Of a DNA stretch of 64,000 nt, positions 59,599 through 64,000 are shown piece by piece. The translations under genes were made by a program, and so were the position numbers. Source of the stretch: SZUA-265 sp966249405 (GTDB lineage Bacteria; Myxococcota_A; Polyangia; Polyangiales; Polyangiaceae). Each line of letters begins with the position of its first letter. Position 1 is the stretch's first letter. The stretch spans positions 1 through 64,000 of the forward strand of contig CBINDO010000007.1 in NCBI GenBank assembly GCA_966249405.1, written 5' to 3'. Under the pieces are notes generated by a model. The model did no database searches. It worked only from the letters and a program-made list of their open reading frames with translations, and had not been told where the DNA came from.

Positions 59599-60035
59599 GG
59601 CTGCCGGTCTAAGACGCACCTCGGCGTAGGACAAGCTCTCGATCGTGGTAACTGTATCCACGTCACCGAGCTGTTGCGATCGACCTCACCCAGTGTTGCC
59701 AACTGCCACGCTTGCATCGTGTACTTGGAGCAGGAGCTCGAGACCGGTCGTGAGAGGGAAGACGCTCACGGCGGCGACCCGGTCGCACATCGAACCGCGC
59801 TTGGTTCAACGATCGCGATTGCTTGGCAAAGCCGAGCAGTCGTTGGGAGCGCGCCCGGCCTGCGTCGCGATCGCTGCTGCCGGGGTTCGCTCGCTGGCGT
59901 CAATGTCGCACCGAGTGAGTTGTACCGAGTGGAGTCGCACCGAGTGAGTTGCACCAGGTGTTACGTGAACGACTGGTGAGCCCAACGTCGTCGCGCTCGC
60001 CGCGTCGAGTGCGGCATCACCGCCGAGAGGGCCCA
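59599..60035. other. 437-bp intergenic region with a direct repeat
   Basis: Lies upstream of the methyltransferase-like lipoprotein gene and downstream of the binding-protein-like gene (both leftward), so it should contain the former's promoter. TCGCACCGAGTGAGTTG(T/C)ACC occurs at 59906-59926 and 59935-59955, a 21-bp direct repeat with one mismatch and a 29-bp period, about 310 bp before the start. No convincing gene is seen. Confidence 0.4.
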
Positions 60036-61727
60036 CTATTCGCACGTGGCGAGCCGCGCGGTATCTTCGGCGGCAGGGCACCACGTCGGAACCGAGAGAT
60101 CCAGCGCCGGATCTTCGCAGCGCGTCACGGCGTTACTCTCGACGGAGTAGTAGTCGTTCAAGTTGGGCTCGAGCGAGAACGCGTCGCCCTTCGCGCGCAG
60201 ACACCACATGGCGATGTCACTTTGGGCATCCCCGGTCTCGGGATCGAAGTCGAGCGGGCCGCTCACACCTTCGAAATCGAAGCACGACTTCGAATCCAAA
60301 CTCGCGGCAAAGCTGTAGAACTCGGTGGGGCGCTCCGGATTGGTGACGCTGCCTTCGTCTTTGCACGACACTCGTTGCATCGCCTCGGCAAGCGCCTGCC
60401 CCGATGGGTATTCTTGGCCGGACAACAAGATGCCGTACGCGAGCCAATACACGGTGTCGTATGCGAACTCCGCCAAGTTTCCTGGCGCCTTGTCGAAGAC
60501 GTTCTCGAAGCGATTGGCGAAGTTGTTGTACCGGCCCGACGTGCGTGCACCCGGAGCGGTGCCGATTACGCGGGCAGGCAAGGCCCACTCAGGGTGTTCT
60601 GCCGCCAACTCGATGAGCCCGTCCAAACGGTTCCCCTCCGGCAGTACGTACCAGGGCTTCGGGTCGGCGGCTTCTTCGATGCGCGGCAGCACGTTGTCGA
60701 CGAACTCGCCCGTGCCCAACCCGAGCACGATGTGAGGTTTGGCTTCGAGCACTGCGTCAGCGATCGCCTGCCAATCGGTGGTCTCTTCGTCGTAGGTGGC
60801 GTAGGTCAATTCATCGACGATAGGCGCCGCAGCGTCGCCCCTCGTTTCGTCCAGGAACGTCACGGCCTCTCGCAGACCACGTCCGGCCAGATCGTCTTTG
60901 ACCACCGCCGCCACTCTCACCGCGTCTGCGTTGCTGACGGTTTGGTTGGTCACCAGCGCAGCTTCGACGTCTTTCACGAGCCATTTGAGGAGCTCGCCTT
61001 GAAGCGTATCGGAGGGCGCCGTACGTCGCACCATGAGTCCGAGTTTGATGCCCGAGTCTTGAGAGCCGGCCGTCCCGCTCAACCCAGGGCTCGTCGCAGA
61101 CGGGCTCACCACCAGTACGCCCTTGGATACTACCGCTTCGGCAACCGTTTTCGTCACGCCGCTGTACGAACTGCCGATGATCGCCGGGACCTTGACCACG
61201 TCGGCGAGGTGCCGTGCCGCGGTGACCGCTTGCGAGGGTTCGGTAGGTTCGTGACCACACATCACCAGTGCCAGAATGCGCGTCGAACCATCGGCGGTCG
61301 CCGGGGGTAAGGTTTGGCCGTTGGCGTCGATTTCCTCGACCGCTAGCTCTGCGCCGTCAGCTACGGGCTGACCGTAGTCGTCCAACGACGTGACGAAGCC
61401 GAAGAGCAGAGTGTCGTCGTTGGCGAGTGCGTCCTCGGGCACGACGCGCGGACACTCTTCGCTCACGACGTCCACGCATGCCTCGTCGATGCAGGCGAAC
61501 GTCTCCCCGAACCGCTGGCACTGACTGTGCCCTTCACAACGCGTCGTGCACAGGTTTTCTTCGGTGCATCGGCTGAGGGGCGCTTTGCAGTCGCTGTCCA
61601 CGTTGCATTGTTCGATGCTCGTGTCCACGAACACCTGACAACCAGAGGCGAGCAGCGCAATCAAACACGAAAGGCCACTAGCGAGCGCCGTCTCACCCAA
61701 AGCCCGCTTCACTTGCTGCAAGTCCAC
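60036..61727 (-). CDS. Type-1 periplasmic-binding-protein-like lipoprotein, third gene of kinase operon B
   Basis: 563 residues from a GTG directly after the stop of the upstream gene. Signal segment SCLIALLASGC; a Cys-rich ~60-residue stretch (CNVDSDCKAPLSRCTEENLC, RCEGHSQCQRFG) then a Leu/Ile/Val-binding-protein fold: LLFGFVTSLDDYGQPVADGA, AVEEIDANGQTL, VPAIIGSSYSGVTKTVAEAV, LVVSPSATSPGLSG, FAYDTVYWLAYGILL. It lacks ABC transporter genes nearby, so it is more likely an extracellular sensor than a transport component. Confidence 0.78.
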   Translation of the reverse strand: MDLQQVKRALGETALASGLSCLIALLASGCQVFVDTSIEQCNVDSDCKAPLSRCTEENLCTTRCEGHSQCQRFGETFACIDEACVDVVSEECPRVVPEDALANDDTLLFGFVTSLDDYGQPVADGAELAVEEIDANGQTLPPATADGSTRILALVMCGHEPTEPSQAVTAARHLADVVKVPAIIGSSYSGVTKTVAEAVVSKGVLVVSPSATSPGLSGTAGSQDSGIKLGLMVRRTAPSDTLQGELLKWLVKDVEAALVTNQTVSNADAVRVAAVVKDDLAGRGLREAVTFLDETRGDAAAPIVDELTYATYDEETTDWQAIADAVLEAKPHIVLGLGTGEFVDNVLPRIEEAADPKPWYVLPEGNRLDGLIELAAEHPEWALPARVIGTAPGARTSGRYNNFANRFENVFDKAPGNLAEFAYDTVYWLAYGILLSGQEYPSGQALAEAMQRVSCKDEGSVTNPERPTEFYSFAASLDSKSCFDFEGVSGPLDFDPETGDAQSDIAMWCLRAKGDAFSLEPNLNDYYSVESNAVTRCEDPALDLSVPTWCPAAEDTARLATCE

Positions 61728-62765
61728 TCAAAAGCTCCCTGACAATACCGCGGCGCGGGGGGTGATGGCCAATTGGAAACTCGGCGCGCGCGCCGCTGCT
61801 TCGCCGCCCGATGCGCCGCTCCATGTGTACCAAGCGCTCACGCCAGCTGCGACGACCGTGGCCCCGAACAAGATGTCGGTCGCCAACGCCAAGTTGCCGA
61901 GGTGATCGGACTGGGCTTGCAGATCCGCCTTTGGGCGGTCAGCTTGCTCGCGCATGTCGCTCAGTTCGCCGTTGGCAGAAAGCGTGAACGCGCCGGTGGT
62001 CACCGCTGCCACGCCCAATACGCCAGTCAATGCCCACGGCATCCAAGGCTCGATCTGGAACGGCTCGTTCGACTGCGCTCCACCATCGGCAGGCACCGCG
62101 GGAGACTCCTGGGACGAAGCGGGGGAAGGCGCAGGCGTCGACGGCAGCGCTTGAGTCTCCGTCACTTTGCGTTGCGACAGCGAAAACGCCAACTGCCGTT
62201 GGGTGCCGCCCAAAACGCTCACGCGCTCGTCCTGAGGAGCGTAGTCGGGATGGCGAAGCGTAAACTTGCGAACGCCAGCGTTGACCAACAGCGGCTGCAG
62301 GCTCGGCGTCACGCCTACCAACGTGTCATCGACGAAGACTTCGACGTTGGGGACGTCCGTGGTTATGGTCAGCGTCGCGACGCGTTGCTCCAGAGTAACC
62401 AGCTGCGCCTCGATCTCCGCGCGCCTCTTCTCCGGTACCTCTGCGCCACCTTCGTCGAGGTACCGGCGATAACTCACGATCGCCGAAGCGTAATCCTTCA
62501 TCGCGACTTGGACTTGCGCCATATTGAAGATGATCTTGTAACTGGGTCGCAGCTCGTACGCGCGGCGCAGCTCCACCAGCGCCGCGTCGAACGCCTCGTC
62601 TGCATGCAACGCGATGGCGCGTTCGTAGTGTCGTAGCGCTTCGTCGTCGACACCGGACGAATCGGCGTCGGCCGCAGCCGCGTGAGCGGGTGAGATGCAA
62701 GCGATACTGGCGCACAACGCTGCCGCCGCTAGTTTGGACGCTCGTGGTGAAGAAAGGCAAGGCAT
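61728..62765 (-). CDS. TPR/PEGA-like membrane protein, second gene of kinase operon B
   Basis: 345 residues from the ATG at 62765 (a GTG at 62801 overlaps the kinase stop). Signal peptide (LAAAALCASIACISPAHA), TPR helices (HYERAIALHADEAFDAALVE, YKIIFNMAQVQVAMKDYASA), a PEGA-like domain (ATLTITTDVPNVEVFVDDTL, HPDYAPQDERVSV), a Ser/Pro/Gln linker and two hydrophobic helices (WALTGVLGVAAVTTGAFTL, ATDILFGATVVAAGVSAWYT). The layout equals 54817-55644. It probably connects the surface lipoprotein and the kinase. Confidence 0.76.
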   Translation of the reverse strand: MPCLSSPRASKLAAAALCASIACISPAHAAAADADSSGVDDEALRHYERAIALHADEAFDAALVELRRAYELRPSYKIIFNMAQVQVAMKDYASAIVSYRRYLDEGGAEVPEKRRAEIEAQLVTLEQRVATLTITTDVPNVEVFVDDTLVGVTPSLQPLLVNAGVRKFTLRHPDYAPQDERVSVLGGTQRQLAFSLSQRKVTETQALPSTPAPSPASSQESPAVPADGGAQSNEPFQIEPWMPWALTGVLGVAAVTTGAFTLSANGELSDMREQADRPKADLQAQSDHLGNLALATDILFGATVVAAGVSAWYTWSGASGGEAAARAPSFQLAITPRAAVLSGSF

Positions 62766-62791
62766 GGCAAGAGCTGACGTACGTGGGGAAG

Positions 62792-64000
62792 TCACTTCCA
62801 CGGGTTACCAGTGTCGAGGGTCCCACTCGAGGGCCGTTTACGCGGCGTGGGCGCGAAGTCGTGATCGAAGGGGTCTTTGGCGCGGTTTGGGGCCGCCGGT
62901 TGAGCCGCCGACGATCTTGCCGTCGCGGGTTGTTTGGTGTTCGTTTCGCGACTCGCCGTCGGCGTGGGTCGCTGACTCACCTCGGGTTTTTGGGGCGTTG
63001 CAGGCGCCGTCGTCAGTGCCGGCGAGGTGGCGGGCGAGGGCGGACGAGAAGGCGTGACGGCTGCGGTGGCGCTGGCAGAGGAGTGCGGCGAGTCGACGTG
63101 GTTCACGTTTGCGCGCGGCGAGTCGACGGCGGTCGGTCCGCTGCGCGGCGGAACCCCTTGCTCGGCCCCTGCCGATGGCCCCTCGATGGCGCTGGCTGCG
63201 CTGGCCGGGGCTTCGTCCGCCGAGGTGCTGCCGCTGCGCTGTGAACCCAGCCACCACACCAAAGAGGCCAAAGGTAGCGCAGCCAACAACAGCAAGCGGG
63301 TACGTTTTGGCGGCGCGTGTTTGGCAGGTTCCAGCTGAACGGGCTTCTCGGTATGACTGTCGAGAGCGGAGGACGCGGGTGACGACTGTGGCCCAGAAGG
63401 TGAGACATCGCGCATGGGAGATTCGTTCCACGAGCTGAACACTCCCAACATGGGCGTCAGACGCAAGGTGTCTGGAGCCGAGGCGCCTACCGGCGACTGG
63501 GCGAGCGCCCGACGGATGGCTTGACCGATCTCTTCGCGCTCTTTCGCAAAAAGCTCCGAAACGACTTTGCCGAGCTCGCGTTCGCTGCCTCGGCCTTGAC
63601 CCTCCAAGAAACGGTCGAGCGCTTCTCGGAAGCTGGCGGCGTTCGGGTAACGTTGAGCGGCGTCGCAAGCCAACGCCTTTTCGGTGATGGCACACAGCTC
63701 GTCGGGCGCATCCGGGGCCACGTCCTTCAAGTGAGGCAACTGACCCTCTACCACTCGATTGAGTGTATCGAGCACCGGCTCGGCGCCGTGCATGCACTGG
63801 CGGGCCACCGTCTCCCAGAGGATGACCCCGACGCTGTAGAGGTCGGAGCGATGGTCGACGGGCAGGCCCTTGATCTGCTCGGGTGACATGTACGCCACCT
63901 TGCCTTTGATGACACCAGCTCGGGTCTTCTTCGAATCCAACGTTTTGGCGATGCCAAAATCCACCAGTTTGGTGTGACCAGTGTACGTGATGAAGATGTT
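62792..64000 (-). CDS. Ser/Thr protein kinase, N-terminus beyond window, first gene of operon B
   Basis: The visible part, about 402 residues, begins within the kinase domain: NIFITYTGHTKLVDFGIAK contains the DFG motif and AYMSPEQIKGLPVDHRSDLY the APE-like segment. The glycine loop, Lys and HRD lie outside the window. After the kinase domain and a ~100-residue linker is one transmembrane helix (LLLLAALPLASLVWWLG), then a Ser/Ala/Pro-rich exterior tail. Same topology as kinase A. The TPR/PEGA-like and binding-protein-like lipoprotein genes follow immediately. Confidence 0.88.
   Translation of the reverse strand, partial: NIFITYTGHTKLVDFGIAKTLDSKKTRAGVIKGKVAYMSPEQIKGLPVDHRSDLYSVGVILWETVARQCMHGAEPVLDTLNRVVEGQLPHLKDVAPDAPDELCAITEKALACDAAQRYPNAASFREALDRFLEGQGRGSERELGKVVSELFAKEREEIGQAIRRALAQSPVGASAPDTLRLTPMLGVFSSWNESPMRDVSPSGPQSSPASSALDSHTEKPVQLEPAKHAPPKRTRLLLLAALPLASLVWWLGSQRSGSTSADEAPASAASAIEGPSAGAEQGVPPRSGPTAVDSPRANVNHVDSPHSSASATAAVTPSRPPSPATSPALTTAPATPQKPEVSQRPTPTASRETNTKQPATARSSAAQPAAPNRAKDPFDHDFAPTPRKRPSSGTLDTGNPWK

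Overview
This is a GC-rich, gene-dense bacterial chromosome segment. Its content points to a myxobacterium, probably of the Sorangium/Polyangium type; that assignment is inferred from gene families, not from a marker gene. The signs are about fourteen predicted lipoproteins with long Asp/Gly/Ser/Thr-rich linkers ('SDAG', 'TDAG'), DUF4215-type Cys-rich repeats with a fibro-slime domain, eukaryote-like Ser/Thr kinases, PEGA-like proteins, and many histidine kinases with ATGA-overlapping starts. No rRNA, tRNA, CRISPR array, insertion sequence or prophage was seen. The segment reads as ordinary chromosome rich in sensing and cell-surface genes.

Left part (1-24 kb): a truncated membrane sensor; several lipoproteins; a MurE-like ligase lacking the usual N-terminal domain; an AraC regulator; an SGNH-hydrolase lipoprotein whose frame is broken twice in a compensating way; a divergent SDR/LysR pair; and a cassette of lyase-like lipoprotein, secreted barrel-like protein, ECF sigma factor and membrane TPR-like protein. 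At 14-20 kb a two-gene unit occurs twice: a cytoplasmic wHTH-like protein followed by a Cys-rich lipoprotein with a variable C-terminus. At 20-23.6 kb lies a molybdate operon, an XRE-PBP regulator plus modABC.

Middle (24-45 kb): an ArsN2-type acetyltransferase; an apparent operon of STAS-like protein, hybrid kinase, PaaK-like ligase and membrane protein; a large fibro-slime lipoprotein; a ClpP paralogue with Asn at the catalytic Asp position; an AraC regulator; a kinase/receiver pair; an operon of RpoH-like sigma, NtrC-like regulator and two soluble kinases; a CBS protein divergent from a beta-CASP nuclease; and a methyltransferase.

Right part (45-64 kb): two DUF3943-like proteins flanking a membrane protein; two hybrid kinases; a Fur-family regulator; and two parallel three-gene operons of Ser/Thr kinase, TPR/PEGA-like membrane protein and surface lipoprotein (LamG-like in one, type-1 periplasmic-binding-protein-like in the other). 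Between these operons are a GIY-YIG protein and a methyltransferase-like lipoprotein.

The least explained features are a 45-bp intergenic element in three copies (conserved 15-bp and 13-bp ends around a variable core of exactly 17 bp), the duplicated wHTH/Cys-rich-lipoprotein unit, and the duplicated kinase/PEGA/lipoprotein operon. Positions, motifs and overlaps are read from the sequence. Family names rest on motif recognition without database searches.
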